A DNA stretch of 64,000 nt from an uncultured Sphingomonadaceae bacterium (GTDB lineage Bacteria; Pseudomonadota; Alphaproteobacteria; Sphingomonadales; Sphingomonadaceae): positions 1-64,000 of the forward strand of contig CALKJZ010000018.1 in assembly GCA_937995515.1 (NCBI GenBank). The letters run 5' to 3'. The notes beneath the pieces were generated by a model, which worked only from the letters and a program-made list of their open reading frames with translations, had not been told where the DNA came from and ran no database searches. Shown one piece after another: positions 63,974 to 64,000 of this stretch; position 1 is the first letter of the stretch, and every line of letters starts with the position of its first letter. The position numbers and the translations under genes were made by a program.

Positions 63974-64000
63974 CTAGCGCCCCAGGCCTGCAAGAAGCAG
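63974..64000 (-). CDS. 3' end of a gene upstream of flhA
   Basis: Only the last eight codons and TAG are inside the window (LLLAGLGR). It ends 3 bases before the flhA start, so it is probably cotranscribed with flhA and fliA. flhB or another export gene would be expected by gene order, but the piece is too short to identify. Confidence 0.35.
   Translation of the reverse strand: MLLAGLGR

Overview
The window is high-GC DNA from an alphaproteobacterium, most likely a member of the Sphingomonadales. The signs are MucR and a Fur-family regulator inside a housekeeping operon, DUF3604 lipoproteins, large TonB-dependent receptors paired with exported enzymes, a UrcA-like peptide, and lateral-type flagellar gene sets with single-domain FlgJ and short FlgD. 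No plasmid or phage backbone is visible. The only mobile material is decayed IS256-type transposase sequence.

Region by region. 1-4123: two tandem DUF3604 lipoproteins on the minus strand, the first cut by the window edge. 4657-5265: a ccdAB toxin-antitoxin pair, next to an IS256 fragment (5626-5807) and a decayed RidA-like copy (6190-6525). 6854-14740: an uptake-and-processing cluster with a TonB receptor, an exported RidA-DUF1330 fusion, a Tat-type alpha/beta hydrolase, an exported VOC protein, a Tat-type DUF1838 protein, a Tat-type nitrilase-fold protein without its usual catalytic Glu and Cys, and a double-VOC protein. 15290-16090: an acid phosphatase lipoprotein. 16597-17797: a full-length but ruined IS256 transposase. 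18342-22060: a second TonB receptor overlapping a Tat-type class V aminotransferase. 22897-23003: tRNA-Pro with a duplicated 3' end.

23250-32837 is conserved core: DUF4136 lipoprotein, universal stress protein, nfu, RutE-like reductase, tsaB, rimI, mucR, a fur-family gene, plsC, miaB, phoH, ybeY and ybeX, mostly with 4-8 base overlaps. 32925-43614 holds an exported M20 amidohydrolase, a UrcA-like small protein, divergent pspF and pspABC plus an extra coiled-coil gene with a consensus sigma-54 promoter, sufE with two thioesterases, a CYTH-CHAD protein preceded by a perfect Pho box, glpQ, a broken glutathione transferase and a DUF6544 protein.

43790-64000 carries uvrC and a flagellar region: motAB, an 11-gene flgBCDEFGHIJKL operon, divergent flgA-flgM, a pseudouridine synthase, fliC, fliA and flhA. 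Sigma-54 promoters sit back to back between flgA and flgB. Sigma-28-like promoters precede motA, fliC and perhaps flgM, while FlgM and FliA are both encoded here. This gives a readable RpoN-then-FliA flagellar hierarchy in one stretch.
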